NCBI RefSeq assembly: GCF_011046735.1
Contig: NZ_CP049258.1
Coordinates: 3,862,001-3,926,000 of the forward strand
Source: Nordella sp. HKS 07
Lineage (GTDB): Bacteria > Pseudomonadota > Alphaproteobacteria > Rhizobiales > Aestuariivirgaceae
DNA: 64,000 bases
Direction: 5' to 3'
The translations under genes and the position numbers were made by a program. The notes under the pieces are model-generated. The model was not told the DNA's origin and ran no database searches. It saw only the letters and a program-made list of their open reading frames with translations. Positions 44,893 through 53,319 of the stretch are shown here, piece after piece (the first letter of the stretch is position 1; each line of letters begins with the position of its first letter).

Positions 44893-45767
44893 GCAGCCGC
44901 CTCCCGAAGCAGATCGTTGAAGTCAGTACCTCGCGGCGGACGTGCAATACGCACGCGCCGCCCCTCCCTGAACCAGCGCAAAGCGGCATCACGCGCTGCA
45001 GCTTCGCCGGCATCGTCGCCGTCGGCCAACACGATCACGTCGCGAACCTTGCCCGGGAGGTCGAGAGTGCGAAGACCCGAGGTTGAGAGTGCAGCCCACG
45101 CGGCGTGGCCGCTCGCCTGCATCGCAGATAGGCATGTCTCGATGCCTTCGCCGACCATCAGGACATCTCCGGGTACGGCGAGACGGACAACGCCGCCGCG
45201 ACATAGCCCGAGCATCATCTTCGCCGGCCGAACCGGCGCCTTCGCACTTCCGTCGCTTGTCAAAAATGTGCGGTGAAGGCCGGTGGGCTTGCCATCAGCG
45301 CCGCTCGTCACCAGCGCCACCATCGCCGGCCATTCGGTACCCGTGGGGTGCTTCAGTCCGGCATGGTACCGAAGTGTCAGCGGGGGAACCAGGTCCAGAC
45401 CGCGTGAGCGGAGATAGACTTCGACTGCAGTGCCTACCGCATCCATCGCAGACCGCCAAATGGCAAGTGCATCCTCGCTGCGCTTGGCGGCGTCGTAATC
45501 CAGGTGGGCGCAGTTGGCGGCAACTGGCCTGCGGGGCGCGAACCGGCGCTGGTGCCGGCCAATCTCGTACCATAGTCCGCGTGAGCAAAGTGCAGCGATG
45601 ACCCGGCTCTGACCGCAGCCGGCAAAGCAGTGTACCAGTACCGTGCCGTCGTTTCCCTCGCTAATCGCAAGGCTCGGCTTTTGGTCGTCATGAGCCGGAC
45701 AGCACGCCATCCAGGCGTAGCCCGCCTTGTGCCCGCGCAGCGCTTTGGCGATGAACTCAGCTCTCAT
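44889..45767 (-). CDS. Toprim-domain primase-like protein
   Basis: A 292-residue protein. An N-terminal zinc-finger-like part has CCPAHDDQKPS and HCFAGC (as in phage/plasmid primases), then a helical linker and a Toprim domain: MVGEGIETCLSAMQ supplies the catalytic glutamate, and LADGDDAGEAAA the metal-binding aspartates. The ending GTDFNDLLREAAA is typical. It would start DNA synthesis for the excised island together with the DUF3631 protein. It is co-directional with, and 48 bp behind, the excisionase-like gene. About 150 of its residues are mirrored in the decayed copy at 13069-13528. Confidence 0.85.
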   Translation of the reverse strand: MRAEFIAKALRGHKAGYAWMACCPAHDDQKPSLAISEGNDGTVLVHCFAGCGQSRVIAALCSRGLWYEIGRHQRRFAPRRPVAANCAHLDYDAAKRSEDALAIWRSAMDAVGTAVEVYLRSRGLDLVPPLTLRYHAGLKHPTGTEWPAMVALVTSGADGKPTGLHRTFLTSDGSAKAPVRPAKMMLGLCRGGVVRLAVPGDVLMVGEGIETCLSAMQASGHAAWAALSTSGLRTLDLPGKVRDVIVLADGDDAGEAAARDAALRWFREGRRVRIARPPRGTDFNDLLREAAA

Positions 45768-45815
45768 TGCGCGCCCCTTCCCGATGACCTGTGAGGTCCC
45801 ACGAAATCACCTACC

Positions 45816-46055
45816 TCAGCCTATTTGCTGGGCTTGGGCGGTGCTGATTACGCGGCCCCCGGCGTTGACCCACAAGTCCAGGTCTTCTCGGAAGTAAAAT
45901 ACTCGGCCGAGCTTCACGAAGCGTGGACCAGTCCCTCGGCAGGCGTGCATAGCAAGCGTCTTCTCGGACATGCCGAGGTATCGCGCTGCATTTCTTCGGT
46001 CCATGCGGCCGTCCGGTAGAACCAGAACATCTAAGCTCTTGATTTCTCTCATCAT
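45816..46055 (-). CDS. excisionase-like helix-turn-helix protein
   Basis: A 79-residue protein from the ATG at 46055 (46052 is an equally good start). MDRRNAARYLGMSEKTLAMH is a winged-helix start of the MerR/AlpA-Xis type, and FVKLGRVFYFREDLDLWVN is the conserved second half that fixes the wing. Such proteins bind attachment sites or promoters and steer integrase toward excision. Longer upstream extension of the frame would overlap the divergent gene and is not believable. It is the first of three leftward genes (Xis-like, Toprim, DUF3631). Confidence 0.8.
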   Translation of the reverse strand: MMREIKSLDVLVLPDGRMDRRNAARYLGMSEKTLAMHACRGTGPRFVKLGRVFYFREDLDLWVNAGGRVISTAQAQQIG

Positions 46056-46110
46056 ACTTAACTCATGTGTGGTGTTAGATAATACAAGAATAACTCCAAA
46101 CAAAATGTAT

Positions 46111-46138
46111 TGCAATAGAATACACATGCGATAGAATA
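46111..46138. promoter_or_regulatory. probable operator: 12-bp direct repeat between divergent genes
   Basis: TGCAATAGAATA at 46111-46122 and TGCGATAGAATA at 46127-46138 form a direct repeat with a 16-bp period in the 121-bp gap between the excisionase-like gene and the divergent ribbon-helix-helix-like gene. The first copy lies in an inverted motif gtatt-N7-aatac. Direct repeats of this kind are typical binding sites for small regulators, so one of the two flanking proteins probably binds here. This is inference from sequence pattern only. Confidence 0.5.
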
Positions 46139-46176
46139 ATGCGGAACATCCGAGAAACTTTGATCCAAAGGACATT

Positions 46177-46719
46177 ATGATCACAGAACACAAGGGCCGT
46201 GGGCCAGCTGGCAAACGTGCAGGTGGGGGAGGCAAGCTATCGCGATCTGAAATCGTGACGGTTCGCCTTGATCCCAAGCTTCGATACCTCACAGAGCTCG
46301 CGGCAAGGAGACAGCGTCGAACAGTATCCAGTTTTATAGAGTGGGTGATCGAGGAAGGCTTGAAGCGCGTCTTTCTGACGGTAGAGGCCGGCGATAACGT
46401 CAACACCAGCGTTGCAGGTCAAGCCTCCCGACTTTGGGACGTGGACGAGCCTGATCGTTTTGTGAAGCTGGCACTTAGTTGGCCTGAACTCTTGACACAC
46501 GAGGAGCAGGTTCTCTGGAAGCTAATTCGCGAGAACGGCTATCTTTGGCGTGGCAATTACCCCGCGGTCACGCACGAATGGTCGTGGACCACTGACGAAA
46601 GGAGTATGCGTTTCGAAAGACTCCGCGAGCATTGGGAGATCTTCTGCGCGGTCGCCAAAGGGAATGCTGCGAAATCGGCGCTTCCCACTTGGGACAAGAG
46701 AGACAGCGATCGGATTTGA
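46177..46719 (+). CDS. ribbon-helix-helix-like protein, possible regulator
   Basis: A 180-residue protein. After a basic, glycine-rich lead, residues ~22-65 (SRSEIVTVRLDPKLRYLTEL, then RRTVSSFIEWVIEEGLKRV) fit a ribbon-helix-helix fold: a beta strand of V-T-V-R-L-D and two helices. The rest is acidic and tryptophan-rich without known motif. It lies 13 bp upstream of the integrase start and reads the same way, so it probably controls or is co-expressed with integrase, and may bind the direct repeat upstream of it. Confidence 0.65.
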   Translation: MITEHKGRGPAGKRAGGGGKLSRSEIVTVRLDPKLRYLTELAARRQRRTVSSFIEWVIEEGLKRVFLTVEAGDNVNTSVAGQASRLWDVDEPDRFVKLALSWPELLTHEEQVLWKLIRENGYLWRGNYPAVTHEWSWTTDERSMRFERLREHWEIFCAVAKGNAAKSALPTWDKRDSDRI

Positions 46720-46732
46720 GGGAGTTCAGATC

Positions 46733-47926
46733 ATGGCCAAGACCTTCATCAAGATGACCAGACCCTGCATGCGCAAACTGCCCGCGAACGGGAGGATCAA
46801 CGAGCACGGGATCAGTTTCGAGAGGCTATCCAACGGCGATGGCGTCTTCGCAGTCAATATCATGGTCGATGGTCGGCGTATTCACAGGGTTGTGGGTCGA
46901 GAGTCTGACGGGACTACCCGCACGCAGGTCGAGGAGTTCATTGCCAAAGTGCGCAACGACGCCAAGCTTGATCGTCTCGATCTCCCTCGCGGAAGAAAAA
47001 CGGCACTATCGTTTCGGGTTACTGCCGAGAGATACCTCGGGCGGTTGGTCGAAGAGGGCGGCAGAGACCTTAGGATGAAGCGCGTCCGTTTGAATCAGCA
47101 CCTTGTTCCATTCTTCGGCGACTTGCCACTCACCAAGATCACCGGGTTTGATCTTGAACGATACAAGCGCCATCGTCGCGGTGAGCCGGCTGTCAAGAGC
47201 AACAGTCGCGGAAAAGGTCGGCTTACGCATAGGAGCTTCGGCGCGGCGCCCGGCACAATAAATCGCGAACTTGCGGTCCTCTCTCACCTGTTGAACAAAG
47301 CAATCGAATGGCGTTGGATCCTCCAGCGCCCGGTTAAGATCAATCGGTTCAAAGAGGAAAGCGGGCGCATCGTGTACCTCACTGTGGAGCAGATTGCGCG
47401 GCTCGTCGAGTGCGCCAAGGCCGACGCCAATCCACAAATTTATCCTTTCATTGTCGTTGGGCTCGAGACGTCAATGCGGGCGATGGAAATTCTCTCAATC
47501 CGCACACAGGACATCGACATCGAGAAGAGAACGATTTACATCCCAAATGCCAAGGCAGGCCCCCGGACACAGCCGATGACGGCACATCTTTCGGAGTTTC
47601 TGGCGGCCCATTTGGATGCACTTCCCGCTGGCACCCCCTGGCTTTTTCCTTCCATCTCTGCAAAAGACGGTCACACGGTCACTGTACGCAAGCCGTTCCG
47701 ACGCGTGGTGGCTGCGGCGGGCCTCGACCCAGATCGAGTCGTCCGCCACACATTGCGCCACACTGCAATAACGCACCTGGTACAGGCCGGCGTTGACCTT
47801 CCGACCGTCAAGCGGATTAGTGGGCACAAAACCTTGGCAATGGTCGAGCGCTACGCCCACGCAAACGGGGAACATATCAAGACAGCAATGGACAAATTGG
47901 ACAGCCGTTATCGACGGACAGCATAG
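46733..47926 (+). CDS. int: tyrosine recombinase (island integrase)
   Basis: A 397-residue phage-type integrase from the ATG at 46733, with GGGAG upstream. A SAM-like core-binding domain spans about 115-215 (RVTAERYLGRLVEEGGRDLR). The catalytic domain has arginine in LETSMRAMEIL, H-x-x-R in RHTLRHTAITHL, histidine in ISGHKTLAM and the nucleophile tyrosine in VERYAHANG. It stands about 1.5 kb from the tRNA-Phe attachment site, with only a gene scrap and an IS630 copy between, so it is the enzyme that placed this island in tRNA-Phe. All catalytic residues are present, so it may still be active. Confidence 0.93.
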   Translation: MAKTFIKMTRPCMRKLPANGRINEHGISFERLSNGDGVFAVNIMVDGRRIHRVVGRESDGTTRTQVEEFIAKVRNDAKLDRLDLPRGRKTALSFRVTAERYLGRLVEEGGRDLRMKRVRLNQHLVPFFGDLPLTKITGFDLERYKRHRRGEPAVKSNSRGKGRLTHRSFGAAPGTINRELAVLSHLLNKAIEWRWILQRPVKINRFKEESGRIVYLTVEQIARLVECAKADANPQIYPFIVVGLETSMRAMEILSIRTQDIDIEKRTIYIPNAKAGPRTQPMTAHLSEFLAAHLDALPAGTPWLFPSISAKDGHTVTVRKPFRRVVAAAGLDPDRVVRHTLRHTAITHLVQAGVDLPTVKRISGHKTLAMVERYAHANGEHIKTAMDKLDSRYRRTA

Positions 47927-48034
47927 TTCTGCCTTACCTTCCTGTAAGGGGGTGGAACCCGAAGCATTAAATTATTCTCAGTCAGCTGTCCTGAGGCCAA
48001 GAATGCGGGCATTTCCCCAACCGCCCGTTTTGCA

Positions 48035-48250
48035 GTGTCGCTCGCTCCCTTTTGCGAAGCCCAAGGAACTCTACTGGAAGGCGGTCAAAACGCCACGAGC
48101 GCACCCAGGTTCTTCGAGGACGCGTTGCGTTACCTTTATATGCCGCGCTTCAAGACCCGCGAGGTTTCGCACAAACTGTCTATGGGCGCCGCTAGCATGG
48201 ATTTCTTCAGAACTGCCTACGGGCAGGCCAATGGCAAGTTTGAGGGCTTA
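48035..48250 (+). pseudogene. DUF499-like ATPase C-terminal scrap, cut by IS630
   Basis: The frame reads FFEDALRYLYMPRFKTREV and ASMDFFRTAYGQANGKFEG, which resembles the C-terminal part of large DUF499 ATP-binding proteins that occur in phage-defence loci. The frame enters the IS630 left end at 48251. Only about 65 codons remain and no ATPase motifs are left. The family match is from memory of short motifs and is tentative. Confidence 0.45.
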
Positions 48251-49300
48251 GAGCGTTTTCGTGATTGATGGAATCTGGGGGATTCTCAGGGGGAGGGTTT
48301 TCTGATTCCTTGTTCTTGTGGTTGATTCGGCACGAGGACCCCATGGGCAAGCCCTATTCCCAGGATTTACGTGATCGCGTGTTGGCGGCGGTTGACGGCG
48401 GGCTGAAGCCCGGCGCGGTGGCTGAGCTGTTTCATGTCGATGTGTCCTACGTCTATAAGATTCTGATCCGGCGTCGGACCAGCGGAATGACGACAGCGCT
48501 GCCGTGGGCTGGTGGTCCCCAGCCCAAGCTCAAGGGCCATCATGAAGTTCTACGCCAGCATGTGAGTGAGAACTGTGATGCCACGCTAGCGGAGATCCGG
48601 ACCTTCTTACTGGCTGAGCATGGTATCGAGGTCAGTGTTGGTTGCCTTTGGAATGCTCTCAAGCAGTTGAAGCTGCCGCTCAAAAAAAGACACAACGCGC
48701 CACCGAGCAGGAGCGCGAAGACATCGCCGAAGCGCGCCGAGCCTGGCACGAGGCTCAGAGCGATCTAAACGCGGCGCGCCTTGTCTTCATCGATGAGACC
48801 GGCGCTCAAACTAACATGGCACGCCGCTATGGCCGCGCTCCCCGCGGACAGCGCCTGCTGTGCAAAGTCCCGTGGGGACATTGGAAAACGATAACCTTCG
48901 TCGCCGCTCTCAGATGCGACGGTATCACCGCACCTGCCGTCTTCGATGGTCCGATGGATGGCGAGTGCTTCCGCGCCTATGTCGAACAGATCCTTGCGCC
49001 CACACTCTCAACCGGCGACATCGTCATCATGGACAATCTCGCCAGCCACAAGGTTCCCGGCATCAAGGATGCGATCGAAGCCGCCGGTGCTGCTCTGCGT
49101 TACCTGCCCCCTTACTCACCCGATCTCAACCCCATCGAGCAGGCAATCGCCAAGTTCAAATCACACCTGCGAAAGGAAGCTGCCCGTACTCTCGAAACCC
49201 TCATCCAGGCTATCGCCCGCACTCTCAACACCTTCACACTGAAAGAGTGCGAAAACTATATCCGCGCCGCTGGCTATCGCCATCAACTATGAAAATGCTC
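48251..49300 (+). mobile_element. IS630-family insertion sequence, complete
   Basis: The element is 1050 bp with terminal inverted repeats: gagcgttttcgtgattgatg at the left matches, with four differences, the reverse complement of the right end (gagcattttcatagttgatg). TA dinucleotides flank both ends (48249-48250 and 49301-49302), the TA target duplication of IS630/Tc1-type elements. It sits inside the scrap of a DUF499-like gene, between the integrase and tRNA-Phe. Confidence 0.9.
48343..49292 (+). CDS. IS630 transposase, produced by -1 frameshifting
   Basis: Two overlapping frames encode one transposase. The first (48343-48768) has the helix-turn-helix part: MGKPYSQDLRDRVLAAVDGG and DVSYVYKILIRRR. 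The second, in the -1 frame, carries the DDE core: VFIDETGAQTNMARRYG, IVIMDNLASHKV and PPYSPDLNPIEQAIAKFKS. They join at a run of seven A at 48682-48688, a typical slippery site at which IS630-family elements shift -1. No damage is visible, so the element is probably functional. It is a Tc1/mariner-like enzyme that cuts and pastes at TA. Confidence 0.88.
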
Positions 49301-49397
49301 TAGTTGAACCTCATCTGTCTTTCAAATGCACAATTACACGAAACTTACACTGGCAAATTGCCCGCGTAGAAGAAGAGGTAATTAAGTGATTGAATTC

Positions 49398-49473
<76 letters not shown>

Positions 49474-49646
49474 GCTGAAGCCTCGCCGCAGGGGGACGGC
49501 GGCCGTCTCAGAATTTAGGGCGCGTCGTACACAAAGCAATTTACTGCCTTTGATACGCGCGAGTGGAACCCCAATGGAACCCCAAGCCTATTTCGCAACC
49601 CGCGAGATTAGCGCACAGATACCAGCTAATTTATTGATTTAATTAA

Positions 49647-49723
49647 TGGCGCGCCCGAAAGGATTCGAACCTCTGACCCCCAGATTCGTAGTCTGGTGCT
49701 CTATCCAGCTGAGCTACGGGCGC
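49647..49723 (-). tRNA. tRNA-Arg(ACG)
   Basis: A 77-base cloverleaf on the minus strand: acceptor GCGCCCG pairs with CGGGCGC, anticodon stem CAGAC/ATCTG-type region with loop CTACGAA (anticodon ACG), T-arm AGAGG-TTCGAAT-CCTTT, encoded CCA. It lies 173 bp beyond tRNA-Phe in the core chromosome. Confidence 0.95.
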
Positions 49724-50035
49724 GCATTGGAATAAGGGGGCGGCAAGGCCGCCCGCGGGCGCAGTCTCTAATACGGCTTTTCGGCAAAGGCAAGCCACGG
49801 ATTTCGCCGATCTTTTTTCTGGCCTTTTTGGCCGCAAAAGCGCGATCTTCTGGCGCTGGATTGGTAACGGGCCGTGGTCGAAAGGTGAAAATGAATGGAA
49901 ATGAAACGGAGGATATGTCGAGGCGAAGGCTTGATTCTGCTCAAATCCCTGCAAATCCCTGCAAATCCGCTGCTAATCCCCTGTTAAATCCCCTGTAGCC
50001 TGGGCTGGTATTCCCTGAACCCGGGAGCCCGGCCC
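49724..50035. other. intergenic stretch with a 10-bp direct repeat
   Basis: No gene supported. At 49941-49996 a short unit close to caaatccctg is repeated about five times with drift (tcaaatccct, gcaaatccct, gcaaatccgc, tgctaatccc, taaatcccct). Its role is unknown; it lies downstream of the P1 peptidase gene. Confidence 0.5.
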
Positions 50036-51064
50036 TCAGAGCCGGAATTTCTCCCGGTAGCCCGTAAATCCGCCTGCCGTCTCTGCCGCCCACAGCGCCC
50101 GGCCAATAGCGCGGGTCAGCGTATCGGCGGCGATGCTCCCCAGGGCCGCCACGCCCAGGGAATGCTGCTCGGGCAGGGGCTTCCTGCCCGTCGACAGCGC
50201 GAAGACCGTGTCGCCGTCGAAGGGCGTGTGGATCGGCCGGATCGCCCGCGCCATGCCGTCTCTGGCCATGACGGCGAAGCGTTTCGCCTCGATTCGGCTC
50301 AAGATGGCGTCCGTCGCCACTACCGCGATGGTGGTGTTCTGTAGCGGCTTGGGCTCGAACTTGCTGTCGGCCAGCGGCGAAGTGTCCGGCCTGGCGCCGT
50401 CGCGCGGCGTGTCGGGGCCCATTTCGTCGCCCAGCGCCAGGTCGCGCGCCCACAGGCGCGCCGTGCCGGGAATGACGCAGGACCCGACGGAGTTGACCGC
50501 CACGATCGCCCCCACTGTGAAATCGCGCCAGCGCGCCGAGGCACTGCCGAGCCCGCCTTTGAGCCTCCCGGCAATGGCGCCGAGGCCGGCGCCCTTGTTG
50601 CCGATCTCGAATTCGGTCTTCGCCGCTTTCAGCGCCTCGAGGCCGAGATCGCGATAGGGCGGTTCCTTGTCCGGCCATTTGGCCCCGCCATTCATGATGT
50701 CGAACAAGATGGCCGACGGCACCACGGGGCAGGGCACCGGTTGCGCGCCGAAGGTGAAGCCGACTCCTCGCTTCGACAATTCGATGACGACGCTCGATGC
50801 CGCATCGAGGCCGAAGACCGAGCCGCCCGACAGCACCACCGCATGCACCTGCTCGACCAGATTGGCGGCATCGAGTGCTGCCGTCTCGCGGCTGCCCGGC
50901 GCCCCGCCGCCGATCTCGACCGCCGCCACCGCGGGCTCCTCGGGCAGGATCACGGTCGTGCCGGTGAGCGCCAGCCAGTTCTCGGCATTGCCGACGCGCA
51001 AGCCCGCCACATCGGTGATGAGATTGCGCGGGCCCGGCCTTATGTCGTCGGGCTTAGCCGTCAA
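50036..51064 (-). CDS. P1 (S58) family peptidase / aminopeptidase DmpA-like
   Basis: A 342-residue peptidase of the DmpA/L-aminopeptidase type. The N-terminal ITDVAGLRVGNAENW, the TAALDAANLVEQVHAVVLSG block with GGSVFGLDAASSVV, and the later IGNKGAGLGAIAGRLKGGLG and VGAIVAVNSVGSC match the family, which matures by self-cleavage to expose a nucleophilic Ser or Thr near the centre. It releases N-terminal amino acids from peptides or amides. It overlaps the end of the histidine kinase gene by 11 bp and is co-transcribed with it. The precise substrate is not predictable. Confidence 0.88.
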   Translation of the reverse strand: MTAKPDDIRPGPRNLITDVAGLRVGNAENWLALTGTTVILPEEPAVAAVEIGGGAPGSRETAALDAANLVEQVHAVVLSGGSVFGLDAASSVVIELSKRGVGFTFGAQPVPCPVVPSAILFDIMNGGAKWPDKEPPYRDLGLEALKAAKTEFEIGNKGAGLGAIAGRLKGGLGSASARWRDFTVGAIVAVNSVGSCVIPGTARLWARDLALGDEMGPDTPRDGARPDTSPLADSKFEPKPLQNTTIAVVATDAILSRIEAKRFAVMARDGMARAIRPIHTPFDGDTVFALSTGRKPLPEQHSLGVAALGSIAADTLTRAIGRALWAAETAGGFTGYREKFRL

Positions 51065-52544
51065 GGGCGGACCTGCGTTCGCCGCGTTTGCCGCTGCGCA
51101 ATTCGCTCACCCGGTCGGGCAGTGTCATCATGAAGGTCGAGCCTTCGGTGCCGGTGGTCGAGAGCCACAATTCGCCGCCATGGGCGCGCACCAGGTCGAA
51201 GGCGATGGCGAGGCCGAGACCCGTGCCGCCGGGCTTCGCCGTGCTCTGGAACGCCTCGAACAAGCGGCCCCGCACATGCTCAGGAATACCGGGACCATTG
51301 TCGCTGACGCTCGCCGTGACGACGGAGCCTTCGCGCCAGGCCTTTATCGTCACCATGCCTTCCTGACCGGCCGGCGTCTCCTTGTCGCGCTGCTCGAGCG
51401 CCTCCACCGCATTGCGCACGAGATTGGTCAGGACCCGGAACAGCTGGTCGCGGTCGGCATCGGCCGACAGTGTCTGCGGCACGTTGTTGTAAAGCACGAT
51501 GCGGCTCGACGCTTCGACCGCGATGCTCTCGATCACCTCATCGACCAGCAGCGCCAGAATGAACTTGTCGCGCCGCGGCTGCGGCTCCTCGGCGCGGCCA
51601 TATTTGAGGGTCTGCACGCACAGCGAGATCGCCCGGTCGAGCGAGACGATGAGCTTGGGCGCGAATTTCTGCACCGTAGGATCGTTCACCATGGACAATC
51701 GGTCGGAAATGAGATGCGCCGAGGACAGCATGTTGCGCAGATCATGGCTGATCTTGCTGACCGCCAGGCCCAGCGCCGCCAGATGGTTCTTCTGGTTGAG
51801 CGCGGTGGCGAGCTCGATCTGCATGTGGCGCAGCTCGCGCTCGGCGATGCCGATCTCGTCGCTGCGTTGCGAGGGCGCGATGATGCGGCCGGGATTTTCC
51901 GGCGCGCCGGCGAATTCCTCCATATTGGCGGACAGCCGGCGCATCGGCTTCACCAGAACCTGGTTGAGGGCCAGGAAGACGAGGCCGGCGACGAGGGCGG
52001 ACAGGAACAGCGACAGGAGGAAGATGTTGAGCGCATAGCGCAGCATCGCGGCGCGCAAGGGCGCCTCTTCCAGCGCCACGTCGATGGTCTCGCCCGAGCT
52101 GTTGGGCGGCGTGTCGGTGACGCCGATGACCCGGCCGCTGCCGGCGATGAGGGCGCTGAAGGCATCGAAGATGGCGGGAATGATCGAGCTCTCGCGCAGG
52201 TCGAAGCTCTCATCGATCATGTCGTAGCTGTCGCTGCGCAGGATGAGCTGGCGCGAATCGCCTTTCTTGAGCGAGACGACCAGCACACCCGCCCCGGCGA
52301 GCAACTCGGTCTTGAGATCATCCGACAGCATCTTGTCGGGTGCGGCCTCGACGGCAAGGGCGGCGATTTCGGCCTGCGCCACCCGGTTTTTCAGCCAGTT
52401 CAGCCGGAAATTCGCGATCGAGGGCAAAAATATCATGATTTCGCCCAGCATCACGAACAAGAGCGTCAGGCGCAGCAGCTTGCCGGAAAGGCCCTGGAAC
52501 AGGCCCGGCGTCCTGGCGCTGGATGTCTTGGCGGCGTCCGTCAT
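51054..52544 (-). CDS. sensor histidine kinase
   Basis: A 496-residue membrane sensor kinase. A first membrane helix lies at about 25-48 and a second at about 175-200, enclosing a ~125-residue periplasmic sensor part. A HAMP linker (NQVLVKPMRRLSANMEEFAG) precedes the phospho-acceptor box VSKISHDLRNML. The ATP-binding domain shows the N box TNLVRNAVEAL, G1 VSDNGPGIPEH and G2 GGTGLGLAIAFDLVR. No response regulator gene is next to it; the peptidase gene follows with an 11-bp overlap. The signal is unknown. Confidence 0.92.
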   Translation of the reverse strand: MTDAAKTSSARTPGLFQGLSGKLLRLTLLFVMLGEIMIFLPSIANFRLNWLKNRVAQAEIAALAVEAAPDKMLSDDLKTELLAGAGVLVVSLKKGDSRQLILRSDSYDMIDESFDLRESSIIPAIFDAFSALIAGSGRVIGVTDTPPNSSGETIDVALEEAPLRAAMLRYALNIFLLSLFLSALVAGLVFLALNQVLVKPMRRLSANMEEFAGAPENPGRIIAPSQRSDEIGIAERELRHMQIELATALNQKNHLAALGLAVSKISHDLRNMLSSAHLISDRLSMVNDPTVQKFAPKLIVSLDRAISLCVQTLKYGRAEEPQPRRDKFILALLVDEVIESIAVEASSRIVLYNNVPQTLSADADRDQLFRVLTNLVRNAVEALEQRDKETPAGQEGMVTIKAWREGSVVTASVSDNGPGIPEHVRGRLFEAFQSTAKPGGTGLGLAIAFDLVRAHGGELWLSTTGTEGSTFMMTLPDRVSELRSGKRGERRSALDG

Positions 52545-52668
52545 GAGTGGCGTGACATTAACACCCGGGGCACGGCTCCGCCAAGTTGCCCCGGCAGCAC
52601 AGTTAAGCGCCTGATTCCCATGGTTTTCCGAGGACCGGAACGGACGATCACACGGGCAGCGTTAGAAG

Positions 52669-52698
52669 TTGACTTTGCTTGCTTTTTCACCCTATATG
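52669..52698 (+). promoter_or_regulatory. probable sigma-70 promoter of rpmH-rnpA-yidC
   Basis: TTGACT at 52669-52674 and TATATG at 52693-52698 with an 18-bp spacer, about 110 bp upstream of rpmH. This is a good match to the housekeeping promoter and is well placed for the ribosomal protein operon. The spacer is one base over the optimum. Confidence 0.55.
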
Positions 52699-52808
52699 CC
52701 GCGCCATTCCATAAGCGAGAGAGATTAACCCCTCGCGGCGCCCTCCGGGCCGGCTGCCCGGTCCAAGGATTGAGCGCCAGAGCGGGGGGCTGACGACGGA
52801 GAAAGACT

Positions 52809-52943
52809 GTGAAGCGCACTTATCAACCCTCGAAGCTTGTCCGCAAGCGCCGCCATGGCTTCCGCGCCCGCATGGCCACGACAGGCGGTCGCAAGGTGAT
52901 CGCGCGCCGCCGGTCGCAAGGCCGCAAGCGGCTGTCCGCTTAA
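52809..52943 (+). CDS. rpmH: 50S ribosomal protein L34
   Basis: A 44-residue basic protein starting at a [23 protein letters not shown], then [20 protein letters not shown] and RLSA. This is the full-length L34, which binds 23S rRNA in the large subunit. It is followed after 13 bp by rnpA, the almost universal rpmH-rnpA order. A GGAGAAAG ribosome-binding site lies just upstream. Confidence 0.98.
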   Translation: MKRTYQPSKLVRKRRHGFRARMATTGGRKVIARRRSQGRKRLSA

Positions 52944-52956
52944 AGCGGGCGGGGCA

Positions 52957-53307
52957 TTGAGCCCCAACCAGCCGATCGAACGCATCGTCAAGCGGCAGGA
53001 TTTTCTCGCCGCGGCGAAATCGAGTTCATTCGCTGCCAGGGGCGTGGTCGTGCAGATGCGCGACCGCAAGGATGAAAAGCCGGCGCGCGCCGGCTTTACC
53101 GTCACCAAGAAACTCGGTGGCGCGGTGACGCGCAACCGGATCAAGCGGCGCTTGCGCGAGGCGGCCCGCCTCACGCTGCCTGAGCTTGCCGAACCGGGCC
53201 GTGATTATGTGCTGATCGGCAGGGCCAAGGGCCTCGAAAGGCCGTTTTCAAGCCTTCAAAACGACATTAGGACAGCCTTGAAAAGGCTGCACACCACCGA
53301 CCGGTGA
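52957..53307 (+). CDS. rnpA: ribonuclease P protein component
   Basis: A 116-residue basic protein, probably from the TTG at 52957. The RNP motif GFTVTKKLGGAVTRNRIKRR and LREAARL is the family hallmark, and FLAAAKSSSF the usual N-terminal strand. It helps the RNase P RNA cleave the 5' leaders of tRNA precursors. It sits between rpmH and yidC, 12 bp before the latter, within the same transcript. Confidence 0.96.
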   Translation: MSPNQPIERIVKRQDFLAAAKSSSFAARGVVVQMRDRKDEKPARAGFTVTKKLGGAVTRNRIKRRLREAARLTLPELAEPGRDYVLIGRAKGLERPFSSLQNDIRTALKRLHTTDR

Positions 53308-53319
53308 ACGGGACTGCCC

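Noticed and set aside
49643-49954. Leftward frame ending in APVAQLDRAPDYESGGQRFE-type sequence
   Set aside because: Typical artefact over a tRNA gene (tRNA-Arg at 49647-49723).
50667-52793. 708-codon plus-strand frame opposite the histidine kinase
   Set aside because: Shadow; the kinase on the minus strand has all motifs.
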